64,000 nucleotides of DNA from an uncultured Sphingomonas sp. GTDB lineage: Bacteria > Pseudomonadota > Alphaproteobacteria > Sphingomonadales > Sphingomonadaceae. The stretch covers positions 34,484-98,483 of the forward strand of contig NZ_CAJYTI010000019.1 of assembly GCF_913777625.1 (NCBI RefSeq), read 5' to 3'. Below are positions 26,506-35,108 of this stretch, piece after piece (within the stretch, counting starts at the first letter, position 1; the number at the start of each line of letters is the position of its first letter). The notes under the pieces are model-generated. The model worked only from the letters and a program-made list of their open reading frames with translations. It did no database searches and was not told where the DNA came from. A program made the translations under genes and the position numbers.

Positions 26506-29490
26506 TCAGCGCCGCCAGTCGATCGCCAGGCCGATCAGCCGCCCGGTGGAGACGGTCTGCGGCACCGTGTCGCTGTGGCGGCCGATGGTGCTGCGATAGG
26601 CGGCATCGGCCAGCAGGTTGCGGGCGAACAGCCGCAGGTTCGCGTGGCCGCCGATCGCATGGGCAAGGCTCGCGTCGACCTGTCGGGCGGGGCGCACCCA
26701 TGGATCGAGCGCACTGCTCGCCAGCACCGAATAGCCGGAAGACGAGGTGCCGAGCAGGCCATATTGCTGCACATAGGCGCCGGTCCAGCGGCCGAGCAGC
26801 GTCGCCTCCCACCCCCTGCGACGGTAGCGAAGCTCGGCCGAGACATTATAATCCGGCGCATATTGCAGATGCTCGATCGGCGCGAGGTCCGGATGGTGCA
26901 GCCGCACCCGGCCGCGCAGCAGCGTCGCCTGCGCGGCGAGCGTGAGGCCCGGCGCCAGCGGCAGCACGCCGCTCGCTTCCAGTCCTAGTATGTGCGCGGC
27001 GCCGCCGTTGCGGGGCTGGATCATGGTGATGCCGGCATCGCCGACGATGCCTTGCGCGTTCGCATAATCGCCGCCCGCGTCGTAGAGATAGTGGGTCAGC
27101 CGCTTGGCGAAGGCGGTCAGGCTGAGCGTCGCTCCGCCCCGCCCAAACCATTCCCGCCCGACGTCGAGATTGATCGCTTGCACCGCGCGCAGATCGGGGT
27201 TGCCGCGGGTGATGCGCAGCGCCCCGGTATCGGTGGTCTCGACGGTCGCGCTGCCGGCAAGCTGGGCGGGCGAGGGGCGGGCGTAGCTGGTCCACAGCGT
27301 GGCATGGAGCCCGCTGCGCCAGCGCAGATCGAGGCTGGGCAGCAGTGCCATGAAGCGGCTGCGGCTGCGATTCCAGCCATAGCCGATACCGTTCGCGGGC
27401 ACGCCGTTGTTGCCAGAGAGCCAATAGTCGGTCTGCAGGAGCGTGTGTTCGCCGCGCAGCCCCGCGGTGATCGTCACCGGGCCGGCAACCGCTACGAGCC
27501 GGGCATAGCCGGTGGCGATCGTCTCGGTCGTGTCGAGGCTCGCGCCGTTCAGGACGTCGGGCGTCATCGGCGGCGGGGTCGCCGCGCGGATGCGGGCGCG
27601 CAGGCGGCTGCCGTCGATCAGCGGCAGGCGATAGTCATAGACCCCCGGCAGGATCGCCGCGATGTCGCCTTGCACCAGACCGCTGGCCGCCAGCGTCTCG
27701 CCGTCCTTGCCCAGGCCGTAGTCGACGTCCACCTGCCGGTTGGAGCGGCGGGACCGATCGATGCTGAGGCCCAGGTCGAGCCGTTCGAGCGGCGTTGCGC
27801 CGAAACGATGGGTCAGCGCGAGCGCCGCGCCGAGCCGGCGATCGTCGCTGCGCTGGTCGCGTTTCTGGCCGAAGCGATGCACCGGATAGTCCAGCACCTG
27901 GGCGGCGCGCGCGGCGTCGGTGGGGCTCAGCTGCGGCACGGGATAGCCGCCGCGGTCCGCCAGCTGCACACCGCCGGTCAGCGCGGTGCCGACCGGATCC
28001 CAGAAAGAGGTCTCGATATGATCGGGGCGGCTGACCACGCCCATCCCCCAATGCGCGCGTGCTCGCACCTCCGAGGTGCCGATCTGGGCGACGGTACCGA
28101 CTTGGGCGAGCGCGAAACGGGTGCGTTCCGGGTTGGTCTGGTACCAGTAATGCAGTGCGCCGCGGGCGCTGGCGAGGCGATAGGTACCGTCGCCAAGGGC
28201 CGTGCGCGTGACATCCGCCGAGCTGCCGCCGCCCTGAAAGCCGAGTTGGTAGATGTCCTGATCGGTCGCACTCTCGGCGGCGCTCAGCCGGGCGTAGAGG
28301 TGCAGCGCCGGGCCCGGCTTGAAGTCCAGCGCCGCCATGCCACTGGCGCTGCGGCTTTCGCCGCGGGTGAACTGGGCGTTGACACTGGTGAGCAGCAGGT
28401 TGGCGGCAGGATCCAGCCCCGGGGGGGTGCGGCCGGTGGCGGTCACTTGGCGAAATTCGATCGAACCCTGCTGATAGGTTTGCTGACTGTTGGCGAAGGC
28501 GCGGCGGCCGGCCTGCACCCCGATCGCCATGCCCCAGCGATCGTCATCGAAGCGCTGCGCGACGCGCAGCCCGATCTGCCCATAGCCGGCACGCTGGTGA
28601 TAGCCGAGCGCGCTGCCATCGAGCCCGCTGATCGCCACCAGCTTCAGTGCCGGCGCGCCCGGATCGAAGGCAGAGGGAGTCTGGACGTCGATCACTGCGC
28701 CGGTGGCGTCGCCCGCGCGTTCAGGGCCGGGCGTCTTGATCAGCCGCACCCCGCCAAAGCCGAAGGCGGGCAGCAGGCCCATCTGCGCGTCGCGGCCATA
28801 GGGCAGCGCCTGCGGCATCGCGACGCCGTCGATGGTGACCAGGCTGTAGGCGCCCGAAAGCCCCCGGATCGCGGTGAACTGGCCGTCCGCCCGCGCCGCG
28901 CGGTCGATCCCACCCAGGTCGCCCTGCAGGTTGGTGGTGCGGGTCAGCACGCCGGGCATCCGCGCCAGCGCCTCCGCCAGGTTGCGATCGACCGGCAGGG
29001 GGCGGTCGCCGGTCAGCACGTCCGCATCCGGCACGGTGGCGCGCGGCAGGCCGGGCTCGGGCGCCTGGAGCGGGCGCGCGCCCGTCACATAGATCGTCGC
29101 CTCTGCGGGGGCGGTGACGGCGGGCGGCGCCGCAGCCCGTCGTCGGGGGCGAGGACGGAAGACCGGGCGCCGCATCGTGCGCGCGATCGACACGCCGGCG
29201 GTCTGGCGCACCACCCGCACCGACAGGCCGGCGAGCATCTGGGCGAGAGCAGTGTCGAAATCCGGCGCGTCCACCGGTCGTGCGACCATGCCGGTCACGC
29301 TCTCCGGCGCGAACAGGATGTTGCGTCCCGACTGGCGGGCGAGCGCCAGCAGCGCGCGGTCCAGCGGCTGCGCCGCGACGACGATCCGGCGCTGGGCCCA
29401 TGCCGGGGCGGGCGCGAGCAGCGTCGCGGCGGTGAGCAGCGCGGCGGGCAGAGACGGGGAGCGGAAGGCGCGGTGCATGGCCCGCCGCAC
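26506..29490 (-). CDS. TonB-dependent receptor with N-terminal STN signalling domain
   Basis: 994 residues from GTG 29490; ATG 29478 is an alternative. The signal peptide (PAALLTAATLLAPAPAWA) is followed by a secretin/TonB N-terminal (STN) domain at about 34-105 (IVVAAQPLDRALLALARQSGRNI). This is the FecA-type domain that contacts a FecR anti-sigma factor in the periplasm. The TonB box region is TIYVTGARPLQ. The plug has AIRGLSGAYSLVTIDGVAMP, and the barrel ends LAIDWRR. The last residues are Arg-Arg, unlike the usual terminal Phe. It follows fecI- and fecR-like genes in the same operon. Its barrel is paralogous to the receptor at 31232-33985. Confidence 0.92.
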   Translation of the reverse strand: MRRAMHRAFRSPSLPAALLTAATLLAPAPAWAQRRIVVAAQPLDRALLALARQSGRNILFAPESVTGMVARPVDAPDFDTALAQMLAGLSVRVVRQTAGVSIARTMRRPVFRPRPRRRAAAPPAVTAPAEATIYVTGARPLQAPEPGLPRATVPDADVLTGDRPLPVDRNLAEALARMPGVLTRTTNLQGDLGGIDRAARADGQFTAIRGLSGAYSLVTIDGVAMPQALPYGRDAQMGLLPAFGFGGVRLIKTPGPERAGDATGAVIDVQTPSAFDPGAPALKLVAISGLDGSALGYHQRAGYGQIGLRVAQRFDDDRWGMAIGVQAGRRAFANSQQTYQQGSIEFRQVTATGRTPPGLDPAANLLLTSVNAQFTRGESRSASGMAALDFKPGPALHLYARLSAAESATDQDIYQLGFQGGGSSADVTRTALGDGTYRLASARGALHYWYQTNPERTRFALAQVGTVAQIGTSEVRARAHWGMGVVSRPDHIETSFWDPVGTALTGGVQLADRGGYPVPQLSPTDAARAAQVLDYPVHRFGQKRDQRSDDRRLGAALALTHRFGATPLERLDLGLSIDRSRRSNRQVDVDYGLGKDGETLAASGLVQGDIAAILPGVYDYRLPLIDGSRLRARIRAATPPPMTPDVLNGASLDTTETIATGYARLVAVAGPVTITAGLRGEHTLLQTDYWLSGNNGVPANGIGYGWNRSRSRFMALLPSLDLRWRSGLHATLWTSYARPSPAQLAGSATVETTDTGALRITRGNPDLRAVQAINLDVGREWFGRGGATLSLTAFAKRLTHYLYDAGGDYANAQGIVGDAGITMIQPRNGGAAHILGLEASGVLPLAPGLTLAAQATLLRGRVRLHHPDLAPIEHLQYAPDYNVSAELRYRRRGWEATLLGRWTGAYVQQYGLLGTSSSGYSVLASSALDPWVRPARQVDASLAHAIGGHANLRLFARNLLADAAYRSTIGRHSDTVPQTVSTGRLIGLAIDWRR

Positions 29491-29493
29491 GGC

Positions 29494-30444
29494 TCAGCGT
29501 CGTTCGATCGCGTAGCCGCCCGCGACGCGCGTCCAGCGCACCGGGTGGATGCTCGCCAGCGCGCTCAGGAAGGATTCGACGTCGCCGATGGCATAGGCGC
29601 CGCTGATCCGCAGCGTGCCGAGCGACGGGTCGGCGAGGCGAATGGCCTGGCCCTGCTCGCGGAAGGCGGCGAGCGCGTCGCGGAGCGGTGTGTCGGCAAA
29701 GGTCAGCCGCCCGTCGCGCCACGACAGCAGCGCCTCGGCATCGACCGCCTGGGTGACGGCGCGGGTGCCGGCCAGCTCGACCGCCTCGCCGGGTGCGGGC
29801 TCGGCCAGCAGCGCGTTGGTCGCGCGGTCGTGCACCGCGATCGCGCCGCGGGCGAGCACCACGCGCGGCGCCGCGCCCTCCCGAACGCGCACGGCGAACA
29901 GCGTGCCGCGATCGACGACCGTCATCGGCCCTGCCTCGACGCTGAAGTCGCGCAGCTGGTGCACCACGTCGAAGGCGGCCTCGCCCGCCTCGATCGTGCT
30001 GTGGCGGCTGAACCAGCCGATCCGCGCGGTCAGCCGGGTGCCGGGGGCGAGCCAGACCTGCGAGCCATCGGCCAGTGCGATCTGGCGACGCTCGCCGGCA
30101 CCGGTGGCATAGCGGGTCGTCACCGGCTGGACTGCCCAGAACAGCGCCAAGGCGGCGAGCGCGGCCCCCGCCAGCCCGCCGCCCCAGGCGAGCGGGCGCA
30201 GCGGCAGGGTACGGGCGGGGCGGGACGCGGGTGCTGGCCTGGTCGAGGCGGGGGCCGTGAAGCCGCCCAGCGCCGCAGCCGCCGGGGCTGCTTCCCAGGC
30301 GCGCGCGACCATGTCGGCGGCGGCGGCATGTTCGGGGCGCTCGGCCAGCCAGCGGCGGAACTCGGTCCGTTCCTGCGCGGTCAGCCCGGCGCGGGCGCGC
30401 GCCAGCCAGCGGGCAGCGAGCTCCAGCGTCGCGTCGTCGGTCAC
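29494..30444 (-). CDS. FecR-family anti-sigma factor
   Basis: 316 residues from GTG 30444. The N-terminal cytosolic domain (LAARWLARARAGLTAQERTEFRRWL...WEAA) is the sigma-binding FecR-N/DUF4880 type. A single TM helix near 85-105 (GGGLAGAALAALALFWAV) precedes a periplasmic FecR domain (TGAGERRQIALADGSQVWLAPGTRL). A C-terminal STN-like region (LTFADTPLRDALAAFREQG) probably contacts the receptor's STN domain. It overlaps the ECF sigma gene by 4 nt (GTGA) and ends 3 nt before the receptor start, so the three proteins are made from one operon. Ligand binding to the receptor would relay through this protein to the sigma factor. Confidence 0.93.
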   Translation of the reverse strand: MTDDATLELAARWLARARAGLTAQERTEFRRWLAERPEHAAAADMVARAWEAAPAAAALGGFTAPASTRPAPASRPARTLPLRPLAWGGGLAGAALAALALFWAVQPVTTRYATGAGERRQIALADGSQVWLAPGTRLTARIGWFSRHSTIEAGEAAFDVVHQLRDFSVEAGPMTVVDRGTLFAVRVREGAAPRVVLARGAIAVHDRATNALLAEPAPGEAVELAGTRAVTQAVDAEALLSWRDGRLTFADTPLRDALAAFREQGQAIRLADPSLGTLRISGAYAIGDVESFLSALASIHPVRWTRVAGGYAIERR

Positions 30445-31022
30445 CGTGCCGGCTCCGCGAGCATCGCGCCCAGCCGGGCAAGGCTGCGCTCGATATGGCG
30501 CGATACCGCCTTGGTCTCGATGCCCAGCCGCGCGGCGGCGTCGCGGTGGCTCAGCCCTTCGACGCGCACCAGCAGGAACGCGTCGCGCGCCACCGGCGAC
30601 AGCGTCTTCAGCGCCTCCGACAGCGCATGGAGTTCGTCCCGGCCGATCAGCACGCGCTCGGGGTCGTTGGTACCCTGGTCGAGCAGATCCTCGGCCACGG
30701 CGACATGGTTCTTCTCCATCCGCGCCTCGCTCCGCCGATGTTTGTCGATCAGCAGGTTAGACGCAGCCTGAAGCAGAAATCCCCGCCAGCTGCGAACTTT
30801 CTCCGCCTCCGGCCCCATCGCGAGCACGCGTAAGTACACGTCCTGCACGAAATCCTCGGCATCCTCCGGGCGCTCGACCCGGCGACGGAAATAGCTGCGC
30901 AGCGCCGAGCGGTGCGTCTCCAGCGGCTCGGGATCGCCCGGCGCATAGGCGAGCGATCCGGACGCGCGCTCCCGCCCGGCAAGTCCCCTGCGCTTGTTCA
31001 TCCGCGACGCTCCAGCAGCCAT
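30441..31022 (-). CDS. ECF RNA polymerase sigma factor, FecI type
   Basis: 193 residues. Region 2 is RSALRSYFRRRVERPEDAEDFVQDVYLRVLA with the LLIDKHRR segment; region 4 is LSPVARDAFLLVRVEGLSHRDAAARLGIETKAVSRHIERSLARL. The spacing fits FecI-type ECF sigma factors. ATG 31022 has AAGGA eight nt upstream, although an in-frame ATG at 31001 could also start it. It is followed by fecR (4-nt overlap) and the STN receptor. Likely targets are the operon promoter and the divergent receptor gene at 31232. Confidence 0.92.
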   Translation of the reverse strand: MAAGASRMNKRRGLAGRERASGSLAYAPGDPEPLETHRSALRSYFRRRVERPEDAEDFVQDVYLRVLAMGPEAEKVRSWRGFLLQAASNLLIDKHRRSEARMEKNHVAVAEDLLDQGTNDPERVLIGRDELHALSEALKTLSPVARDAFLLVRVEGLSHRDAAARLGIETKAVSRHIERSLARLGAMLAEPAR

Positions 31023-31137
31023 GGCGAGGGTCCTTAGAACGGGGGGATTGCAGTTCCGCGACGGGCCCGAAAGGCGCCGATTCGCGGGGGCGAAGCGAGC
31101 GCATTTGACGCCGTTCGATGATGGTTTCGTGACGGAA

Positions 31138-31152
31138 GAAAAATGATTTTTC
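31138..31152. promoter_or_regulatory. Short perfect palindrome in the fecI / receptor divergent intergenic region
   Basis: GAAAAAT-G-ATTTTTC is a perfect 7-bp inverted repeat in otherwise GC-rich sequence, between the fecI-like gene (start 31022) and the divergent receptor gene (start 31232). It may be an operator or part of one promoter. No consensus for a specific regulator could be matched, and an ordinary AT patch is possible. Confidence 0.35.
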
Positions 31153-31231
31153 CGCCGGGGAATCTCGAAAATCGCTGCGTCTGACCTCGCAGGAGCGGGC
31201 CACCCGGCCCGCCACCCAGGGAGGGAATCGA

Positions 31232-33985
31232 ATGACGTTCAGGAACCAGAGGCTGGCGCTGCTCGCCGGCGTATCGCTCGCCATCCTGCTGCCCGCCGCG
31301 GCGCAGGCGCAGAGCACGCCCCCTACCGACGGCGCCGCCGACATCGTGGTGGTGGGCACCCGCGCCCAGGCGAGCGACGTGCAGCTCGCCTCGGACAAGC
31401 CGATCGCGGTGCTGTCGAACGAGGATCTGCAGCACACCGCCGTCCACAATGTCGCCGAAGCGCTGGGGCTGATGCCCAGCGTCAACGTGATGAACACCGG
31501 TTCGTCCTTCTTCGGCGGGATCGACGGCGCCTCGCGCGGCGAGGGCATGTTCGTCTCGATCCGCGGCCTCAACGCCGAATATAACGTCAACCTGGTCAAC
31601 GGTGTGAACGTCGCGCAGGGCATGCCCTATAGCCGCCAGGTGCAGCTGAGCCTGTTGCCGCCGTCGGGCCTCAACACCATCGTGCTCAACAAGGTGTCGA
31701 CCGCCGACATGGACGGCGACGCGATCGGCGGCACCGTCGATTTCCGCACGCCCACCGCGTACGATTCGAGCAAGGCGACGCACTTCGCCGTCACCGCCTC
31801 GGGCCGGATCGAGACCCGCGCCCGCGACTATGGCGACAGCGGCCTGGGCGGCGGCGCCTCGGCCGAATTCTCCAAGCGCTTCGGCCAGAACGAAAGCTTC
31901 GGCATCTACGCCAGCGCCTATTATGACGTGCGCCACTTCGCCAACAGCGAGATGGCCGGCGTGATGGCCGCGCAGAATGACGGCGGCTGGGCCTATCTGG
32001 TCGCGACCGACGCCAAGGGTACGCCCGATCCGACGCTCGATCCGCAGAAGAACATCACCCAGACCGGCGTGAACATCGGCGTTTCGCAGGGCGATACCAC
32101 GCGCTGGGGCGGCAACGCCTCGCTCGACTGGCACCCGGACGACACGACCCAGATCTATCTGCGCGGCACCTATGGCTATGCGAAGACGGCGCAGAACTCG
32201 ACGTTGAGCCAGTATGTCTCGGCGTCCAAGTCGTACAACCAGCTGGTCGCCAACACCGGGCGCTACGGCCTGAGCGTCGACCAGATCTCGACCCGCGTCT
32301 GGTACGAGACCAACCCGGAAATCGCCAAGCTCGCCACCGCGGCGTTCGGCGGTTCGAAGCAGTTCGGCGGCTGGAAGGTCTCGCCGCAGCTCTTCTACAG
32401 CGAAGGCCATAACGATCGCCCCGATCACATCGAGGCATCGGCGCGCATCAACCAGTCGGACAAGTATAACAGCGGCAAGAACCGCCCGCTCGGCGGCCTG
32501 TCGATGAGCTATCAGGACGGCTTCCCCCAGCCGCTGCTGACCACCGACATCTACAACGACCTGAACGATGCCGGCACCCGCCTGCTCGCCCGCCGTGCGG
32601 GCCAGCTGACCAAGCAATATTCCGGCCAGCGCAAGTGGGGCGGCCGCCTCGATGTCGAGCGGGAATTTGATGGTTCGGCGCTGCGCTCGATCAAGTTCGG
32701 CGGCAAGTTCTCCGATTCCACCCGCGACGTGACCAATCGCGACTGGACCAACGATCACCTCGCCAACCTGATCGGCCAGGGCGGCCTTACCTGGGACGGG
32801 CTGGGCATCAGCAATGGCGAATATGCCGAGGCGTTCCCGGGCAAGTATAGCTGGAACCTGCCCAAGGTGAACCAGGACAAGCTGAAGCAGTATTTCTACC
32901 AGTATCAGACGGCGAAGAGCTTCGACAGCTGCGACAGCAGCTACAGCTTCACCGACAACCAGAACTGCAACACCCTGCACGGTACCGAGGCGGTCGCCTC
33001 CGCCTATGCGATGGCGCATGTGCAGACCGGCGACGCCGAGATCATCCCGGGGCTGCGCTACGAGCACACGGTGATCCACAACCGCTTCTGGCTGCTGCCC
33101 ACCGACACCAGCAAGACCGGCAGCTGGTCGAGCAACCGCACCGAATATAACGAGGTGCTGCCCAGCCTGCTGGTCAACTACCGCCCGACCAGCAACGCGG
33201 TCTATCGTGGTTCGCTGTTCTGGTCCTACACGCGGCCGGCCTTCGTCCAGCTGGGCGGCGGCGCGCGCTACAGCGTGAGCGACGACGGCAAGGTGACGAT
33301 CACCCAGGGCAACCCGAACCTGAAGCCGATCCAGGCGATCAACGCCGATCTTTCGGGCGAATGGAAGATCGCGCCGGGCGGCTATGTGATGCTGGGCGGC
33401 TTCTACAAGAAGCTGCGCAACTACATCTACGACAATGGCAGCGGCTATGTGAACGGGCTGACCACCCCGGTGGGCACGACGATCACGATCATGCCGCAGA
33501 ACGGCGGGTCGGGCGACGTCTATGGCCTCGAAGCGCAGTTCCGGAAGAAGTTCGTCGAGGCGCCGGGCCTGCTGAGCGGCCTGGGCATCGGCGGCAGCAT
33601 CACCCGCCAGTGGACCAAGGTCGATATCGGCGGCGGCGTCGAGAAGCGGATCCAGAACGCGCCGGAGATCATGGGCGACGCGCAGGTCTTCTGGGAGAAG
33701 GGCCCGCTCAGCATCGACGTGATGTACCACTATACCGGCGAGTATATCGCCACCTACAGTGCGCTGGGGCTGAAGAAGTGGGACGATCTGTGGGTGCGCC
33801 CGATCCAGACGGTGGACCTGCATGCCGGCTATGACTTCGGTCGTGGCGTCCGGACCGATGTGTCGGTGGCGAACCTGTTCGGCGCCTATACCTATTGGTC
33901 GCACATCGGCCGCGACACGCTGGCGCTGTCCGATGTCGTCAATTCCGGCACCACGGTGCTCGCAACGGTGAAGTTCGGCTTCTGA
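31232..33985 (+). CDS. TonB-dependent receptor (STN-less paralog of the FecA-like receptor)
   Basis: 917 residues. The signal peptide (LALLAGVSLAILLPAAAQA) is followed directly by the TonB box ADIVVVGTRAQ, so there is no STN domain. The plug has MFVSIRGLNAEYNVNLVNGV and MPYSRQVQLSLLPPSGL; the barrel ends LATVKFGF with a terminal Phe. Many barrel segments match the receptor at 26506-29490: ITQGNPNLKPIQAIN against ITRGNPDLRAVQAIN, NDRPDHIEAS against SRPDHIETS, DLWVRPIQTVD against DPWVRPARQVD. The RBS GGGAGGG precedes the ATG. It is divergent from fecI and likely under that sigma factor. Confidence 0.93.
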   Translation: MTFRNQRLALLAGVSLAILLPAAAQAQSTPPTDGAADIVVVGTRAQASDVQLASDKPIAVLSNEDLQHTAVHNVAEALGLMPSVNVMNTGSSFFGGIDGASRGEGMFVSIRGLNAEYNVNLVNGVNVAQGMPYSRQVQLSLLPPSGLNTIVLNKVSTADMDGDAIGGTVDFRTPTAYDSSKATHFAVTASGRIETRARDYGDSGLGGGASAEFSKRFGQNESFGIYASAYYDVRHFANSEMAGVMAAQNDGGWAYLVATDAKGTPDPTLDPQKNITQTGVNIGVSQGDTTRWGGNASLDWHPDDTTQIYLRGTYGYAKTAQNSTLSQYVSASKSYNQLVANTGRYGLSVDQISTRVWYETNPEIAKLATAAFGGSKQFGGWKVSPQLFYSEGHNDRPDHIEASARINQSDKYNSGKNRPLGGLSMSYQDGFPQPLLTTDIYNDLNDAGTRLLARRAGQLTKQYSGQRKWGGRLDVEREFDGSALRSIKFGGKFSDSTRDVTNRDWTNDHLANLIGQGGLTWDGLGISNGEYAEAFPGKYSWNLPKVNQDKLKQYFYQYQTAKSFDSCDSSYSFTDNQNCNTLHGTEAVASAYAMAHVQTGDAEIIPGLRYEHTVIHNRFWLLPTDTSKTGSWSSNRTEYNEVLPSLLVNYRPTSNAVYRGSLFWSYTRPAFVQLGGGARYSVSDDGKVTITQGNPNLKPIQAINADLSGEWKIAPGGYVMLGGFYKKLRNYIYDNGSGYVNGLTTPVGTTITIMPQNGGSGDVYGLEAQFRKKFVEAPGLLSGLGIGGSITRQWTKVDIGGGVEKRIQNAPEIMGDAQVFWEKGPLSIDVMYHYTGEYIATYSALGLKKWDDLWVRPIQTVDLHAGYDFGRGVRTDVSVANLFGAYTYWSHIGRDTLALSDVVNSGTTVLATVKFGF

Positions 33986-33993
33986 GCCGGGGA

Positions 33994-34018
33994 GGGGCGC
34001 GGCCTTTGGTCGCGCCCC
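33994..34018. terminator. Bidirectional hairpin between convergent genes
   Basis: GGGGCGCGGCC (33994-34004) pairs with GGTCGCGCCCC (34008-34018) at ten of eleven positions around a TTT loop. It lies 9 nt after the receptor stop and 14 nt before the end of the convergent PH-domain gene. There is no long T-run on either strand, so termination may be factor-assisted. Confidence 0.5.
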
Positions 34019-34031
34019 CATCGCGGCAACG

Positions 34032-34481
34032 TCAGCCGCGTACGTCTTCCTGCACCATGTCGAACTCGCGCACGCCGCGCAGGCGGCGGGCGTTGCTGAC
34101 CAGTTCGCGCAGCTTCTCGCGGCGTTCCTTGGCATATTCGACATCGCGGATCACCAGCGGGCCGCCGCGCGTGGTCTCGTCGGACGCGGTGATGGTGAGC
34201 GTGCCGATGCCCGAGATCTGGTTGACGATCGAATAGTCGAGCCGGACGTCCTTCACTCGGTACAGCTCGATCTCGTCGATCGATTTGCGCACGATGCCGC
34301 GATAGAGGATCATCCGGTCCTCGGTGACCTCGTAGAGCGTCGACTTGTTGGCGATCCAGCGGACCGCCAGGATCACGAAGCCGATGCCGACGAGGCAGAG
34401 CGCCACCGTCGCCCATCCTGCGAACGAGCCCTTGACCCACCCGGCGGTGGAGGATTGGAAGCGATCGATCAGCTGCGCCAT
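34032..34481 (-). CDS. Membrane-anchored bacterial PH-domain protein (bPH2/DUF304 type)
   Basis: 149 residues. There is an N-terminal TM segment (about 22-45, WATVALCLVGIGFVILAVRWIA) and then a bacterial pleckstrin-homology domain: TLYEVTEDRMILYRGIVRKSIDEIELYRVKDVRLDYSIV with a C-terminal VIRDVEYAKERREKLRELV. Proteins of this type are small membrane proteins of unknown function, often found alone. The C-terminus after about residue 130 is charged. It is convergent with the receptor gene and 42 nt downstream of the EF-hand gene on the same strand. Confidence 0.85.
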   Translation of the reverse strand: MAQLIDRFQSSTAGWVKGSFAGWATVALCLVGIGFVILAVRWIANKSTLYEVTEDRMILYRGIVRKSIDEIELYRVKDVRLDYSIVNQISGIGTLTITASDETTRGGPLVIRDVEYAKERREKLRELVSNARRLRGVREFDMVQEDVRG

Positions 34482-34523
34482 GCCGCCATCATAGCCGGGC
34501 GGCGGCGGCCCGCAACGGGGAAG

Positions 34524-34979
34524 TCAGCCCGCGACCGGGGTGAGGAACCGGGCCCATTCCGCGCGGCTGATCTTCTGGTCGCGATTGGCATCGGTGGCGG
34601 TGAAGCTGTCCTGCACCCAGGCGCGCGCCTCCGGCTTTTCGCGATCGAAATTCGCCTCCTTGGCGGTCCGCAGCGCCACCAGCCAGTCGCCGAATTCGGC
34701 CAGGTCGAGGCTGCCGTCGCCGTTCACGTCGTAGCGGGCGAACTGGGCGTCGACCGGCAGCCTGGCGGGGTCGGGGCGGGGCGTGGGCTGGGCGGTCTCG
34801 GCCGCGCTGTCGGTGCCGCCGGCGGTGGCGGGCTTCGCCTCCCCGCTGCCCTGCGTACCCGGCATGGCAGGGTCGGCGGCTGGCTTCGGCGTCTGGCCGG
34901 CCCTGGCCGGTTGCGCGGGCATTTCTTGCGGCGCAGGCGTGAGCTGCAGCGCGGCGGCGAGCAACAGGGGTGTCAGCAT
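34524..34979 (-). CDS. Secreted EF-hand calcium-binding protein
   Basis: 151 residues with signal peptide (MLTPLLLAAALQLTPAPQ). A long Pro/Ala/Thr-rich low-complexity linker covers about 20-75. Two canonical 12-residue EF loops follow: D-V-N-G-D-G-S-L-D-L-A-E and D-A-N-R-D-Q-K-I-S-R-A-E, both with Asp at 1, 3 or 5 and Glu at 12. The pair is likely a functional calcium-binding domain in the periplasm. It ends FLTPVAG. Its role is unknown. The purB gene diverges from it at 35109. Confidence 0.85.
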   Translation of the reverse strand: MLTPLLLAAALQLTPAPQEMPAQPARAGQTPKPAADPAMPGTQGSGEAKPATAGGTDSAAETAQPTPRPDPARLPVDAQFARYDVNGDGSLDLAEFGDWLVALRTAKEANFDREKPEARAWVQDSFTATDANRDQKISRAEWARFLTPVAG

Positions 34980-35108
34980 CGATCGGTCTCCTTAGGAGAC
35001 CAACGGCCGGGCCTCCCTTCGGTTGCCGCTGAGGCCGCTTCTTGCTAGTCGCCGGCGCGACCCGCCCGGGGCTGCCGGGCTCCCCTTTTTCGCACACGAA
35101 GGAACGCC

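Noticed and set aside
26992..30771. Plus-strand open frame of 1259 codons
   Set aside because: Antisense shadow of the STN receptor, fecR and fecI genes. The frame has no recognisable motif, no ribosome-binding site and biased composition.
31034..34144. Minus-strand open frame of 1036 codons
   Set aside because: Antisense shadow of the receptor at 31232; its upstream part also covers the intergenic hairpin. No family features.
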